NCBI RefSeq assembly: GCF_001624705.1
Contig: NZ_JSEO01000001.1
Span: 284,307 to 348,306, forward strand
Source of the DNA: Marinomonas sp. SBI8L
GTDB taxonomy: Bacteria > Pseudomonadota > Gammaproteobacteria > Pseudomonadales > Marinomonadaceae
Length of the DNA: 64,000 bases
Direction of reading: 5' to 3'
Shown: positions 1-9,188 of the stretch, piece after piece
Position numbering within the stretch: position 1 is the first letter of the stretch
Layout of the letters: the number at the start of each line of letters is the position of its first letter
Position numbers and translations under genes: made by a program
Notes under the pieces: model-generated
What the model was told of the DNA's origin: nothing
Seen by the model: the letters and a program-made list of their open reading frames with translations, nothing else
The model's database searches: none

Positions 1-72
1 ATCTTTAGGAACAAGCTCGTCAATACAGACGAACTCAAGAGAAGACTGAGTTTGGGGGCGAGAATTAAGCAT
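1..72 (-). CDS. IS1182-like transposase, N-terminal fragment
   Basis: Reading the minus strand from the ATG at 72 gives 24 codons that stay open to the window edge. The peptide starts MLNSRPQTQSSLEF and continues VCIDELVPKD, which resembles the usual N-terminus of IS1182-family DDE transposases (a short leader, then LE-x-V-x-x-x-x-LVP-x-DH). The gene runs off the left edge, so neither catalytic residues nor the other IS end can be seen. A candidate terminal repeat lies between the start codon and the hairpin at 128-147. Family assignment is from memory of the N-terminal pattern only. Confidence 0.6.
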   Translation of the reverse strand, partial: MLNSRPQTQSSLEFVCIDELVPKD

Positions 73-108
73 GGCTTATTATAAAAAATCCCCGCCTAGG
101 TTGGCGAG

Positions 109-127
109 GACTTTGTCAGCAGTCTGA
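109..127. mobile_element. Putative right terminal repeat of the IS1182-like element
   Basis: The 19 bases here lie between the transposase start and a GC-rich hairpin starting at 128. Their position makes them the likely outer end of the insertion sequence. The hairpin keeps an A/T tract only on its far side, as if the element had inserted flush against a bidirectional terminator. The opposite IS end is outside the window, so the repeat cannot be paired and the boundary is inferred. Confidence 0.35.
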
Positions 128-152
128 GGGCGCCTAAATAGGCGCCCTTTTT
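128..152 (+). terminator. GC-rich hairpin followed by a T tract
   Basis: A perfect 7-bp stem (gggcgcc at 128-134, ggcgccc at 141-147) with a 6-base loop is followed on the plus strand by a T tract. For the minus-strand gene ending at 156 the hairpin is positioned correctly, but the expected T tract on its left is replaced by the putative IS end. Confidence 0.6.
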
Positions 153-155
153 ATA

Positions 156-1220
156 TTAATAGCTGGGAACTTGATGATGTCTCGGCCAGGCATTAATAAT
201 TGCCTTAACAAGAGTCGCCAGAGGAATCGCGAAAAAGACTCCCCAAAACCCCCAAATACCGCCAAAAAATAGCACAGCGATAATGATAGCCAGTGGATGT
301 AAGTTAACAGCCTCTGAAAATAGCAAAGGAACAAGAACATTCCCATCTAGTGCTTGCACTACAAGATAAGCCACAAGCACATAAACGAATTCAGAGTCGG
401 TTCCATATTGATAAAATGCCACCATAACGACAGGAACAGTCACAGCCGCAGCCCCTATATAAGGTATAAGGACTGACAAACCAACAAAAAGAGCAAGCAG
501 CTCAGCGTATCTCAACCCAAGCACAGCAAAGACTGCATAGGTAGCAACACCAACAACCACCATTTCGATAAACTTACCACGGATATAGTTGGCTATCTGA
601 TCATTCATTTCTTGCGCAATGGACCTCATCATAGCTCGTTCAGAGGGTAACCAAGCGGTACACCAAACCATTATTTGCTTTTGATCCTTCATTAAGAAAA
701 ACATAACTAATGGCACGAGAACCATATAAATCATTAGCGACATAATAGAAGGAATGCTAGACAAAGAAAAAGACAGCAGCCACTGACCAAGATTAGCCAA
801 TTCATTTGCCATATTTCCTAGCACTTCATCAATAGAGTCCTGCTTTACATACTCCAAATGCTCGAGCGTGAAGGTTTTAACAACAGCATCAAGATCAGTT
901 AACATTTGTGGAGCGTCATTTAGTAAACGACCTGCTTGCTTCCAAATCACAGGCACCATTATTCCAATAAAAGCCACACATAACGCAGTAAAAGAAAGAA
1001 AAACAATCAAAACCGCAGGCAAATGCCCGACACCAATACGCTCAACTTTACTTACTACACCTTGCAATAAGAAAGCTAAAACCACAGCGATCAATACAGG
1101 TGCGAGAATATTGCCTAAAAAAACCAATATGGCAATACATGTAATTAGCAACAATAAAAACACTACAGCCTCTTCATCAGAGAAGTAGCGCTTTATTAGC
1201 GACTCGACAATTTTTAACAT
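156..1220 (-). CDS. AI-2E family transporter (PerM/TqsA-like membrane protein)
   Basis: This is a 354-residue polytopic inner-membrane protein of the AI-2E/UPF0118 family. Hydrophobic segments lie near residues 17-60 and 68-90, followed by a soluble stretch rich in Asp and Glu (about 95-150). A C-terminal set of membrane segments (about 155-340) includes the LVPLVMFFLMKD and VLIPYIGA-type motifs typical of the family. Members have been linked to autoinducer-2 export or to Na+/H+ exchange, so the substrate cannot be assigned. The ATG at 1220 is preceded by a good ribosome site (AGGAA). It is the gene closest to the IS fragment and its 3' hairpin may have been altered by that insertion. Confidence 0.85.
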   Translation of the reverse strand: MLKIVESLIKRYFSDEEAVVFLLLLITCIAILVFLGNILAPVLIAVVLAFLLQGVVSKVERIGVGHLPAVLIVFLSFTALCVAFIGIMVPVIWKQAGRLLNDAPQMLTDLDAVVKTFTLEHLEYVKQDSIDEVLGNMANELANLGQWLLSFSLSSIPSIMSLMIYMVLVPLVMFFLMKDQKQIMVWCTAWLPSERAMMRSIAQEMNDQIANYIRGKFIEMVVVGVATYAVFAVLGLRYAELLALFVGLSVLIPYIGAAAVTVPVVMVAFYQYGTDSEFVYVLVAYLVVQALDGNVLVPLLFSEAVNLHPLAIIIAVLFFGGIWGFWGVFFAIPLATLVKAIINAWPRHHQVPSY

Positions 1221-1249
1221 AGATTCCTGCTTTGTTTAGTCTTTTGAAC

Positions 1250-1486
1250 TTATGGCTTTTGAATTAAAAAACGGCATACATTATCAACATGCTCTTGTAA
1301 TAACAACGGAATTTCTACGACAGATAAATAATAGGGGATATCTTTTAATGACCCAGGATCACTCGCAAGGACACACAAAACCTCTTGCGATGACATTTTA
1401 GCTAATGCCATTTTCGTCTTTAATAAGGGCATAGGGCACTTATCTTCTCTTACGTCCAATAATACGTCATACTGCTGATTATTCAT
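1250..1486 (-). CDS. TusA-like sulfurtransferase (SirA/YeeD/TusA fold)
   Basis: This small protein (78 residues from the ATG at 1486) carries the family signature DVREDKCPMPLLKTK. The cysteine of the CPxP motif is the residue that carries persulfide sulfur in TusA proteins. I chose 1486 because AAGGTAAGA sits just upstream. A longer reading from a TTG at 1507 has no ribosome site. It is followed 29 bases later by the AI-2E-type gene and is divergent from the BepA-like protease. It may be TusA itself (tRNA thiolation) or one of its paralogues. The residues after the motif match the general family only. Confidence 0.8.
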   Translation of the reverse strand: MNNQQYDVLLDVREDKCPMPLLKTKMALAKMSSQEVLCVLASDPGSLKDIPYYLSVVEIPLLLQEHVDNVCRFLIQKP

Positions 1487-1524
1487 TCTTACCTTACTAA
1501 ATCTCAAGATACTCTTTTAAAACA

Positions 1525-2937
1525 ATGATTTTATCAAAACATATCAGGCTCACAATAAGCCTTTTGATGGCTTTAGCCCTAACTAGTCCAAAGGCCGAAA
1601 CCTTACTACCAAATTTAGAAGCCAATCTTGATGAGCAGAGCCTTTCAAATCCATCCTATGTTTTAGGACAACACTGGTTTCGTAAACTCCATGGCAGCAA
1701 ACATTTTATAAATTTTCCACCGGCATACGATTATTTAAGAAGTGCTTTAGCCCAGCTTCTGCCGTACACGGAACTCTATCAGAAAAACATTGAAATAGGA
1801 CTCTTAAACAGCACTAAAAGCAATGCATTTGTTCTACCTGGGAGTCATATGTTCCTTTATAGCGACATGTTAAGCAAAATAAATGACGAACAAACTCTAC
1901 TGGCGCTACTTGCCCACGAACTAGCACACCTTGATCTTAAACATTACGAAAGACAAAGCCAGCATAGTGAACAAGAAAAAAACAAGGCTATGCTTATGAT
2001 GGGGGCAGGAATTGTTGCAGCATTAGCTGGTGCTCAAGGAGACGCAAGTTCTGCACTCTTCTTGTCGGGCATAGCAAACCAACAAGAGAATAGATTAAGC
2101 TATAGCCGCATACAGGAAGTAGAAGCCGACAGACAAGCTAAAAAATACTTAATCAGAGCAGGAATAGATGAACACGCGACAAGCAAACTTTTCTTTACCT
2201 TCTTCCAAGGCACTATCGGCCGGGAACCTATCGAATTCTTATCAACTCACCCTATTCCAGAAAACAGGCTTGCTGACTCTCTAAGCACGACCCCGATACA
2301 AAGTGTTTTAAAGCAAGGGGATCAAACTCAGTTTAATCAGTTTAGAGCGACACTTCTTGCTTATCGTGCCAGTTTAATGCTTAACCCAGATACCTATATC
2401 CAATCGCAAATTAACATTGAAAGTGATCAAGTCTATGCCAAAGCGCTTGTTGCTTTAATAAATAATGATAAAGAAAAAGCGAACAGTCTTGCCAAAAAGC
2501 TAGATGTAACACTTTATAATCAAGCCTATTTAAAAGCTCGAATTTTAATTAACAGTGGCAAAATAGAAGAAGCCCAAGCGATCATCCAACACAAACTTAG
2601 CCTTAATAAGAATCAACTCGCTTTTATCGAATTAAGTCCTGACAGCCATTTATTAAGCAGTACCCAATCTCAACAAGTCAGGCTCTTACAGTACGAAAAA
2701 GATATTATTAACCGCATTCATTTACGCCAAGCCAAAGAAGCCAAAAATCTCGCCTTAACACGAGCCTATGAAGCAAAAATAGTATTTAGCAAGGGCCAAG
2801 GAAAATCGGCTTTAAATTTACTTAAAAGAGCAGAATTTGTTGCGGACAATAACGACCTAATCATTATTAACAAAATCAAAGAAGAAATTTTCAGTACAAT
2901 AGAGCTAGAGAAAGGAAATAAAATTGAACTGGATTGA
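1525..2937 (+). CDS. bepA: M48 family periplasmic metalloprotease with TPR region (BepA-like)
   Basis: The product is 470 residues, close to E. coli BepA (487). A signal peptide ends near residue 25. The M48 zinc motif HELAH follows (about residues 130-134), and a downstream EVEAD segment supplies the third zinc ligand. A glycine/alanine-rich loop lies between them. The C-terminal 200 residues look like helical TPR repeats. BepA degrades or helps fold stalled LptD and BAM components in the periplasm, and the same role is likely here. It is transcribed alone, divergent from the TusA-like gene and convergent with nadA. Confidence 0.88.
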   Translation: MILSKHIRLTISLLMALALTSPKAETLLPNLEANLDEQSLSNPSYVLGQHWFRKLHGSKHFINFPPAYDYLRSALAQLLPYTELYQKNIEIGLLNSTKSNAFVLPGSHMFLYSDMLSKINDEQTLLALLAHELAHLDLKHYERQSQHSEQEKNKAMLMMGAGIVAALAGAQGDASSALFLSGIANQQENRLSYSRIQEVEADRQAKKYLIRAGIDEHATSKLFFTFFQGTIGREPIEFLSTHPIPENRLADSLSTTPIQSVLKQGDQTQFNQFRATLLAYRASLMLNPDTYIQSQINIESDQVYAKALVALINNDKEKANSLAKKLDVTLYNQAYLKARILINSGKIEEAQAIIQHKLSLNKNQLAFIELSPDSHLLSSTQSQQVRLLQYEKDIINRIHLRQAKEAKNLALTRAYEAKIVFSKGQGKSALNLLKRAEFVADNNDLIIINKIKEEIFSTIELEKGNKIELD

Positions 2938-2966
2938 TAGCTCTACCTTGATTAAATAGAGCTATC
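2936..2966. terminator. Hairpin between convergent bepA and nadA
   Basis: A 10-bp perfect inverted repeat (gatagctcta and tagagctatc) with an 11-base loop overlaps the bepA stop codon and lies 13 bases from the nadA stop. The T tract is weak on both sides, so it may act as a modest bidirectional terminator or as a 3' end stabiliser. Confidence 0.55.
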
Positions 2967-2978
2967 GTTTACCTAGAA

Positions 2979-4028
2979 TTAAGATTGAACCTGAAAGTCC
3001 AGCATCCTTTGTAAAGGCATTAGCGCTTTAACTCTTGTAGTTTCATCAACATGAATTTCGTCTGTTGAATCAATTAAAGCATCTCTTAATAACTGCAAAC
3101 TATTTAAAGCCATCCAAGGACAATGCGCACAACTACGACATGTCGCACCAGAACCAGCCGTTGGCGCTTCAAGAAATTGCTTCTCTGGTGAGGCCTGCTT
3201 CATTTTATAGAAAATACCGCGATCCGTTGCCACGATAAAACTTGAATTTGTCATTTCTTTCGAGGCTTTCAAAAGCTGCGATGTAGAGCCTACAACATCC
3301 GCCACATCTACAACTGACTCGGGAGATTCTGGATGAACAAGCACAGCAGCATCTGGGTAAATTGCTTTAAGATCTAAAATACCTTTCGCTTTAAACTCTT
3401 CATGAACGATGCAAGCGCCATCCCAAAGAATCATATCTGCACCTGTTTGCTTTTGGATATATCCACCAAGATGCTGATCTGGCCCCCAGATAATTTTTTC
3501 ACCTTGATCAACCAGATGCTCTACGACCTGCAACGCAATACTTGAGGTTACAACCCAATCAGCTCGAGCTTTTACAGCTGCTGACGTATTGGCATAAACA
3601 ACTACCTTTCGATCAGGGTATTGATCACAAAACGCAGAAAACTCATCAATTGGACAACCAATATCTAATGAGCAAGTAGCTTCCAGTGTCGGCATTAATA
3701 CTGTTTTTTCTGGACTGAGAATTTTAGATGTCTCGCCCATAAATTTGACACCAGCAACCACAAGGGTTGATGCTTCATGATTCGCTCCGAACCTTGCCAT
3801 CTCCAGAGAATCAGCAATCACACCTCCGGTCTCTTCAGCTAATGCCTGAATATCATCATCGCAATAGTAATGAGCAACTAATACAGCATCTTTTGCTTTA
3901 AGGAGGGATTTGATTTCGGCACGCAATGCATCTTCATTTTCAGAAGGCACTTTTAGGACTTGTTCTGCAGAAGAGAGATGTTGTTGAACTGTTTCTCTTA
4001 AGGCTGCTTTATCGAGGACGGTCGACAT
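2979..4028 (-). CDS. nadA: Quinolinate synthase A
   Basis: NadA condenses iminoaspartate with dihydroxyacetone phosphate to give quinolinate in NAD biosynthesis, using a [4Fe-4S] cluster. The protein is 349 residues, the normal length for the gammaproteobacterial type. It contains the [19 protein letters not shown] substrate-binding region, the [16 protein letters not shown] segment, and the C-terminal [11 protein letters not shown] cysteine cluster. The start at 4028 has AGGGG upstream. It lies downstream of two tRNA-Lys genes on the same strand. Confidence 0.96.
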   Translation of the reverse strand: MSTVLDKAALRETVQQHLSSAEQVLKVPSENEDALRAEIKSLLKAKDAVLVAHYYCDDDIQALAEETGGVIADSLEMARFGANHEASTLVVAGVKFMGETSKILSPEKTVLMPTLEATCSLDIGCPIDEFSAFCDQYPDRKVVVYANTSAAVKARADWVVTSSIALQVVEHLVDQGEKIIWGPDQHLGGYIQKQTGADMILWDGACIVHEEFKAKGILDLKAIYPDAAVLVHPESPESVVDVADVVGSTSQLLKASKEMTNSSFIVATDRGIFYKMKQASPEKQFLEAPTAGSGATCRSCAHCPWMALNSLQLLRDALIDSTDEIHVDETTRVKALMPLQRMLDFQVQS

Positions 4029-4070
4029 GTCATTACCCCTAACTAAAACTCGGGATTAGATATAGAAAGT

Positions 4071-4146
4071 TGGTGGGTCGTACTGGATTCGAACCAGTGA
4101 CCAATTGATTAAAAGTCAACTGCTCTACCAACTGAGCTAACGACCC
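4071..4146 (-). tRNA. tRNA-Lys (UUU), distal copy
   Basis: The 76-base gene folds as a normal cloverleaf: acceptor GGGTCGT paired with ACGACCC, D-arm AGCTCAGTTGGTAGAGC, anticodon loop CTTTTAA with anticodon TTT, T-arm with GGTTCGAATCC, and an encoded CCA end. It is identical over its full length to the copy at 4175-4250, with a 28-base spacer, and is probably processed from one precursor. Confidence 0.97.
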
Positions 4147-4174
4147 AGACTACCTGAAGTAGATATAAGATTGT

Positions 4175-4250
4175 TGGTGGGTCGTACTGGATTCGAACCA
4201 GTGACCAATTGATTAAAAGTCAACTGCTCTACCAACTGAGCTAACGACCC
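4175..4250 (-). tRNA. tRNA-Lys (UUU), proximal copy
   Basis: This is identical to the downstream copy: 76 bases, anticodon TTT, CCA encoded. It is the promoter-proximal member of the pair. A good sigma-70 promoter with a GC-rich discriminator sits 11 bases upstream. Confidence 0.97.
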
Positions 4251-4261
4251 AACGGGCGCGT

Positions 4262-4289
4262 ATAATACAGAACCCATTGGGAAATACAA
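4262..4289 (-). promoter_or_regulatory. Sigma-70 promoter of the tRNA-Lys pair
   Basis: On the minus strand TTGTAT (4289-4284) and TATTAT (4267-4262) are spaced by 16 bases. They are followed by a GC-rich stretch (GCGCCC) before the tRNA 5' end at 4250. A GC-rich discriminator is typical of stringently controlled stable RNA promoters. The promoter starts right after the cpoB stop codon. Confidence 0.65.
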
Positions 4290-4290
4290 G

Positions 4291-5082
4291 CTATTTTATA
4301 TTAGACAAGAGATTTTTTGCTAATTTAGCTGCTTTACTGTTAGGAAAACGCTCAATAACATCAACTAGATAGCCTCTAGCTGATTCTTTATCATCAAGTT
4401 TTAGATAGGCAAAACCCAATCGATACAGCGTATCAGTTTCTTTATCATGGCCAGGGAACTGAGCAATAACAGACTTAAATTGTTCAATTGCAGAAACAGG
4501 ATCACCTGAATTCAATTTCAACAAACCAAGCCAATAATATGAATTGCCAGACAGCTCACTATTTGGATATTTTCCAATAAAATCAACAAATGCCAACTCT
4601 GCCTTTGCGTTTTCATTGTTACGCACAAGAGAGTACGCTGCTTTGTACTCTGCCAATGTTTCAGCATTAGCTGGTTCAATAATTCGTGGCGTATTAACTA
4701 CTTCAACCGGTTCTGGCTCAACTACCGAGTTGCTAGTAGCACTATCTACAGGCAAAGCATCAGAACTAGCCGCTGTTACATCAAGAGCAACAACAGGAAC
4801 CACAGGTCGCTCCTGAACAACCCTCATCAAGGATGAAATACGCTTATCTAGATCGATATACCTATCTCTTTGACTTGCTTTCATTTTAGAAAGTTCATGC
4901 TGCTGCTGTTCAACTGTGCCTCTAAGAGATTGAACCTCAAGCTGCAGGTTTTCTATTTGATATAACAACTCAGCGGCAGCACTTGCAGACAAAGCACTAG
5001 GCTCTCCCTCAGCAAACGCCAATGGCGCTGTGAAACACAGCGCCATTGCGATAGAGCGAAGATTATGAGTCACGGCCAACAT
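4291..5082 (-). CDS. cpoB: Tol-Pal system protein CpoB (YbgF)
   Basis: CpoB is a periplasmic trimer that links Tol-Pal with PBP1B-driven cell-wall synthesis. I take the ATG at 5082, which overlaps the pal stop codon as TAATG. A longer reading from 5121 would lie inside pal and push the signal peptide inward. From 5082 the protein is 263 residues, with a signal peptide ending at AFA (about residue 25), a Q/E-rich coiled coil (about 35-75), an S/V/P-rich linker, and three TPR-like repeats (about 145-260). This is the usual CpoB layout. It is the last gene of the tol operon. Confidence 0.92.
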   Translation of the reverse strand: MLAVTHNLRSIAMALCFTAPLAFAEGEPSALSASAAAELLYQIENLQLEVQSLRGTVEQQQHELSKMKASQRDRYIDLDKRISSLMRVVQERPVVPVVALDVTAASSDALPVDSATSNSVVEPEPVEVVNTPRIIEPANAETLAEYKAAYSLVRNNENAKAELAFVDFIGKYPNSELSGNSYYWLGLLKLNSGDPVSAIEQFKSVIAQFPGHDKETDTLYRLGFAYLKLDDKESARGYLVDVIERFPNSKAAKLAKNLLSNIK

Positions 5083-5720
5083 TATTCGTAACGCACTTCT
5101 ACACGACGGTTTGCTTGCCAAGCTTGCTTGTTATGACCAAATTCAAGTGGCTTTTCTTCACCGAAGCTAACTGTTTCGATTTGAGCGGCAGCAACACCTT
5201 GAATAGTCAAGTAACGACTAACTGCTTTAGCACGACGCTCACCAAGAGCCATATTGTATTCACGAGTACCACGCTCATCAGCATGACCTTCAAGAACAAC
5301 ACGAGCATCTGGATTAGCTACAAGATATTTCGCATGTTTAGCTAGAGCTTCACGTGCTTCTGGACGCACAATTGATTTATCGAAATCAAAATAGAAAACA
5401 TGAGCAACGCCTACAAGCATATCCTTGGCATTTGCAGCAGCTGTTTCAGCCGCAGCAGCAGTATCAGCAGATACAACATTGCCGTTACCATCAACGATTA
5501 CGCTAGATAAATCACCGTTACCATTTGCACCAAAAGATTCATCACCAGCATTGCCAGTAGAACCATTTGCACTTGCAGCTGATGACTCAGCCGCTACATT
5601 ATTTGCTTCAGCTTCTGATACTGAAGAAGAATCAGTCTCAGTTGCTGTGGTACTACAACCTGCAATCCAAGCTGCAGAAAGACCAATTACAGCCATTTTA
5701 CCTAGTTTATTAACGCTCAT
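5082..5720 (-). CDS. pal: Peptidoglycan-associated lipoprotein Pal
   Basis: This 212-residue protein has a lipoprotein signal with the modified Cys at residue 22 (WIAGC). A long low-complexity S/A/E/N/G linker follows, then an OmpA-like peptidoglycan-binding domain (about 105-212) with the motif [19 protein letters not shown] and the NRRVEV end. Pal anchors the outer membrane to the wall and binds TolB and TolA. The 60-80 residue linker is longer than in E. coli Pal (173 residues in total). It lies in the tol operon between tolB and cpoB. Confidence 0.96.
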   Translation of the reverse strand: MSVNKLGKMAVIGLSAAWIAGCSTTATETDSSSVSEAEANNVAAESSAASANGSTGNAGDESFGANGNGDLSSVIVDGNGNVVSADTAAAAETAAANAKDMLVGVAHVFYFDFDKSIVRPEAREALAKHAKYLVANPDARVVLEGHADERGTREYNMALGERRAKAVSRYLTIQGVAAAQIETVSFGEEKPLEFGHNKQAWQANRRVEVRYE

Positions 5721-5741
5721 TCTTCACTCCTTAAGGGGACT

Positions 5742-7040
5742 CTACTCAAAGAAAGGAGACCATGCGGGCTCCCTCACTTCACCTGCCGCTGATGGTAACC
5801 TATATTTAACCAGACCATCAACGGAAACTACTGCCAAAATACCTTTCCCATTATGCGTAGTTGCATACATCACCATACTACCGTTAGGGGCAATACTTGG
5901 AGACTCATCTAGGTAGGTTTCTGTTAAAATTTGTACACGACCATTTTTCATATCTTGTAACGCTATATGGTAATTACCATCATTTTTTTGCACTGTTACC
6001 AGATAGCGCCCATCTGGCGTCATTCTCGCTCGGGTATTTAAATCACCCTCAAAAGTGACGCGCTCAACGGCTTTAGAGTTAATATCTACACGGTAGATTT
6101 GTGGATTACCACCTCTATCAGATGTAAAAACAATCCCTTTACCATCTGGCTCCCAGCTTGGTTCAGTATCGATTGAATAATGATTAGTAACTCTTTGTAA
6201 TTTTTGTGTTGCTATATCAAAGATATAAATCTCTGGGTTACCATCTTTAGATAAAACTAGCGCTAACTGCCTACCATCTGGCGACCATGCTGGTGCGCCG
6301 TTAAGACCTTTATATTGAGCAATTTTTTGCCTTTTCCCTGTCGCCAGTTCTTGTACGAAAATATTAGGGCGTCTATCTCTAAACATTACATAAGTAATAA
6401 AACGACCATTACGACTCCAAGATGGAGATAGAATTGGCTCTTCTGACTCAACGATAACTTGTGGCCTATGACCATCCGCGTCAGCAACCTGTAAGCGATA
6501 CGTTGGCGCAGCCCTATCACCCTCAGCAGTTACATATAAAATACGAGTATTAAAAGCGCCTCGCACTCCAGTTAACAGCTGATAAATTTTATCACTAATG
6601 TAGTGAGCAGCATCTCTTAAGCCGCTAGACTTAACAGCTAAACCTGTATGCTTTTCTACCGTTTTCTGACTTAGTACATTAATTAATTCGAAGTTAATTT
6701 CAAAGCTTTCACTATCTATCTGCCTAATATCACCAATAACAACATAGTCGCTTTTCAATAAACGCCAATCACGGAAGTGCACATCTTCTTTTTTAGATGG
6801 CAAACTCAGCATATTTGTTCTTGGAATTGCCTCAAACAGACCACTACGCTTCAAGTCGTTTTCAATAATTTGAGCAACATCTGCAGGCAGGGCACCTTTT
6901 CCATCATATGCAAAAGGAACAACAGCAAGTGGTAACAATTGATCAGCACCACTTGTAATCTCAATAACTAACTGTGCTTTTGCCAAGTTTGATAACAAAA
7001 GCATCATCAAACCCAGCGAAAAATATTTCAATTTTCTCAT
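5742..7040 (-). CDS. tolB: Tol-Pal translocation protein TolB
   Basis: TolB is a periplasmic protein that cycles between Pal and TolA. The 432 residues match the family length. A signal peptide ends at AKA (about residue 22). An N-terminal alpha/beta domain (about 25-160) is followed by a six-bladed propeller with repeated PSWSRNG, PAWSPDG, PSWEPDG, RMTPDG and APNG WD-like turns. Its ATG overlaps the tolA stop (TAATG), so the two are translationally coupled. Confidence 0.97.
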   Translation of the reverse strand: MRKLKYFSLGLMMLLLSNLAKAQLVIEITSGADQLLPLAVVPFAYDGKGALPADVAQIIENDLKRSGLFEAIPRTNMLSLPSKKEDVHFRDWRLLKSDYVVIGDIRQIDSESFEINFELINVLSQKTVEKHTGLAVKSSGLRDAAHYISDKIYQLLTGVRGAFNTRILYVTAEGDRAAPTYRLQVADADGHRPQVIVESEEPILSPSWSRNGRFITYVMFRDRRPNIFVQELATGKRQKIAQYKGLNGAPAWSPDGRQLALVLSKDGNPEIYIFDIATQKLQRVTNHYSIDTEPSWEPDGKGIVFTSDRGGNPQIYRVDINSKAVERVTFEGDLNTRARMTPDGRYLVTVQKNDGNYHIALQDMKNGRVQILTETYLDESPSIAPNGSMVMYATTHNGKGILAVVSVDGLVKYRLPSAAGEVREPAWSPFFE

Positions 7041-8071
7041 TAGCGTCTCAAATCCTGAGGATTAAAAATTAAGTCAACCGTTCTAAAATTACGTTCAAAT
7101 ACAAAAGGATCAAGCTCAGCTAGCTCTTCAATTCGTCCCATTTTGTATACAGCATCGACTGTTCTTTGATCAAATAACGCATCACCACTTGATTCAGTCA
7201 CATTTACTAAATCAACCTCTCCCGTCGGCAAAAAGAAAATTCTCAATTGCGTTTTCATACCATTCGTAGCATTAGGCGGCCTTATCCAACGAGATCGTAT
7301 TCTCTGATCAATTAAAGCCGACATAGATTGCCTTGCACTTGCCTCAGCGATTTCCTGCTGTTTTTCAGCCTCCTCTTGCAAAGCCAACTCTATTGCTAGC
7401 GCTTCTTGCCTTGCCTTTTCTTGAGCTAAAGCCAGCTGTGCCTCTTCTTGCCTTTTCTTTTGCTCTTCAGCAATCCGAATCGCCTCTAAGCGCTTACGCT
7501 CAACTTCAGCCTTTTCTTTGTTAATCCTTTCTTGCTCTCGCCTTTTTGACTCAGCCAATTTTTTAGCAGCTTCTGCCTTTTTAGTCTCCTGAGCTAATCG
7601 TTTTTTTGCATCATCCTTTGCTTTTTGAGCTTTTTGAGCCGCTTTTTTCTTTTGCTCAGCTTCAACAACCTGTCTTTTCTGCAACTTATCAGCTTCAGCT
7701 TTTTGTGCAGCCTCTGCGGCCGCCCTAGCTTTCTCTTCCTGTGCTTGCTTCTGCTTTTTTTGTTGTGCTAGCTGTTTTTTCCGCTCCTTTAAAGCTTGCT
7801 CTGCGGCCTTACGCTTCTTTTCTTGCTGCGCTTTCTTCTTTGCTGCTAGCGCCTGAGCTTTGACTTTCGCCTTATCCTCTTCAATTCTTTTACCTATGAT
7901 TGTTTGGCTAATATCTACAACTTTAGCTTGAACAACAGGTCTATCATTTACTCTAAGGTCTTGTTCTTCTTTGAAATCTACTGCAACCAAGCTTACCACA
8001 ATTAAAAGCAAATGCAGACTTATCGCAAGCAGGACAGGCAATCCATAACTTTCTTTACTGAAAAACTTCAT
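7040..8071 (-). CDS. tolA: Tol-Pal inner-membrane bridge protein TolA
   Basis: The 343-residue protein has one N-terminal membrane helix (about residues 12-33), a long helical domain rich in K, A, E and Q (about 60-255), and a C-terminal globular domain (about 258-343). This is the three-domain plan of TolA, which uses the proton motive force through TolQR to pull on Pal and TolB during division. Start and stop codons overlap tolR and tolB by one base each. The low-complexity middle produces long open shadow frames on the other strand. Confidence 0.95.
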   Translation of the reverse strand: MKFFSKESYGLPVLLAISLHLLLIVVSLVAVDFKEEQDLRVNDRPVVQAKVVDISQTIIGKRIEEDKAKVKAQALAAKKKAQQEKKRKAAEQALKERKKQLAQQKKQKQAQEEKARAAAEAAQKAEADKLQKRQVVEAEQKKKAAQKAQKAKDDAKKRLAQETKKAEAAKKLAESKRREQERINKEKAEVERKRLEAIRIAEEQKKRQEEAQLALAQEKARQEALAIELALQEEAEKQQEIAEASARQSMSALIDQRIRSRWIRPPNATNGMKTQLRIFFLPTGEVDLVNVTESSGDALFDQRTVDAVYKMGRIEELAELDPFVFERNFRTVDLIFNPQDLRR

Positions 8072-8499
8072 TAAGGTGCCTCAGGTTCTGTTACCAGCCC
8101 CACATTAGGCACACCTGCAGCCTGTAATGCCACCATTAAGCCAATTACATCACCATAGGCAACACTTCTATCTCCTCTAACAAGAACAGGAAGGCTTGGA
8201 TTCTGCGCAATCACTTTTTTCACTTTATCTTGCAATTCAATTAGAGGAAGCGAGCTTTGCTCCCCCCCAAAGTCTATAAAGTATTCACCACTAGCATTAA
8301 TTGACGCGACCAACACATCTGATTGCGGATCCTCGATCGGCGCTGCATTTGCGCTTGGCAACTCAACATCAACACCCTGTGTCAACATAGGCGCCGTAAT
8401 CATAAAGATAACCAAGAGCACTAACATCACATCGATATAAGGCACAACATTAATTTCCGCCATAGGTTTACGGCGTGTACGTCGATTAGGGCGAGCCAC
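8071..8499 (-). CDS. tolR: Tol-Pal proton-channel subunit TolR
   Basis: This is a 142-residue ExbD/TolR protein with a membrane helix (about residues 18-40) containing the essential Asp in NVVPYIDVMLVLLVIFM. A periplasmic domain follows. The initiation codon is GTG at 8499, overlapping the tolQ TAG stop, so translation is coupled. TolR forms the TolQ5R2-type proton channel that energises TolA. Confidence 0.96.
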   Translation of the reverse strand: MARPNRRTRRKPMAEINVVPYIDVMLVLLVIFMITAPMLTQGVDVELPSANAAPIEDPQSDVLVASINASGEYFIDFGGEQSSLPLIELQDKVKKVIAQNPSLPVLVRGDRSVAYGDVIGLMVALQAAGVPNVGLVTEPEAP

Positions 8500-9179
8500 T
8501 ATGCAGCGCCCCCATCTCTACCATGTACTTTACGATGTAAAATACTACTAAACTCATCAGAAAAAGTTTCGTAGTTAATCGCAAGCGCATCTGCTGTGGT
8601 AGAGAAACGGTTATAAGAGATAACCGCAGGAATAGCAGCCAAGAGGCCAATTGCTGTCGCAATCAAAGCTTCAGCAATACCAGGAGCCACTGTAGCAAGC
8701 GTTGCTTGTTGCACCTCGGCCAAACCTATAAATGAATGCATTATCCCCCAAACTGTACCAAACAAGCCTACATAAGGACTGGTAGAACCCACCGTAGCTA
8801 AAAAAGGCAAATGCTTATCAAGCTTCTCTTCTTCACGCGCCAGTGCTACACGCATAGCACGCTGAACGCCCTCCATGACCGCATCAGGGTCCATATTTGC
8901 ACTCTGACGTAAACGCGTGAACTCTTTAATCCCAGATGTGAAAATATTTTCTATACCTTCAACTCTTCGCCCTTCCGCTGTTACTTGACGATAAAGCTGA
9001 CTTAAGTCCATACCAGACCAAAACAGATCTTCAAAAGTGCGACGAACCTTTGCCGCCCCTCTTAACACTCTCACTCGCTGAAAAATGACAACCCATGAAA
9101 AAACAGATGCTAAAACCAACAACAACATAACTAGCTGAACTACAAGGCTAGCACTCGCGATAAGACCCCAAATTGACAT
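8499..9179 (-). CDS. tolQ: Tol-Pal proton-channel subunit TolQ
   Basis: This is a 226-residue MotA/TolQ/ExbB family protein with membrane segments near residues 12-34, 130-155 and 170-192. The motif GTVWGIMHSFIGLA and the ATVAPGIAEALIATAIGLLAAIPAV stretch are the family signature. The start has GAGGTAG just upstream. In many gammaproteobacteria ybgC precedes tolQ; here ruvB ends only 9 bases upstream, so tolQ follows ruvB directly. Confidence 0.97.
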   Translation of the reverse strand: MSIWGLIASASLVVQLVMLLLVLASVFSWVVIFQRVRVLRGAAKVRRTFEDLFWSGMDLSQLYRQVTAEGRRVEGIENIFTSGIKEFTRLRQSANMDPDAVMEGVQRAMRVALAREEEKLDKHLPFLATVGSTSPYVGLFGTVWGIMHSFIGLAEVQQATLATVAPGIAEALIATAIGLLAAIPAVISYNRFSTTADALAINYETFSDEFSSILHRKVHGRDGGAA

Positions 9180-9188
9180 TTACTACCT

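Noticed and set aside
4071-4250. Direct repeats of about 76 bases that might look like a CRISPR or integration site
   Set aside because: They are two complete identical tRNA-Lys genes with cloverleaf and CCA ends; there is no third unit, no spacer pattern and no integrase gene.
7333-7524. Plus-strand open frame inside tolA
   Set aside because: It is a shadow of the K/A/E-rich TolA helix codons, with no ribosome site and a composition that mirrors that repeat.
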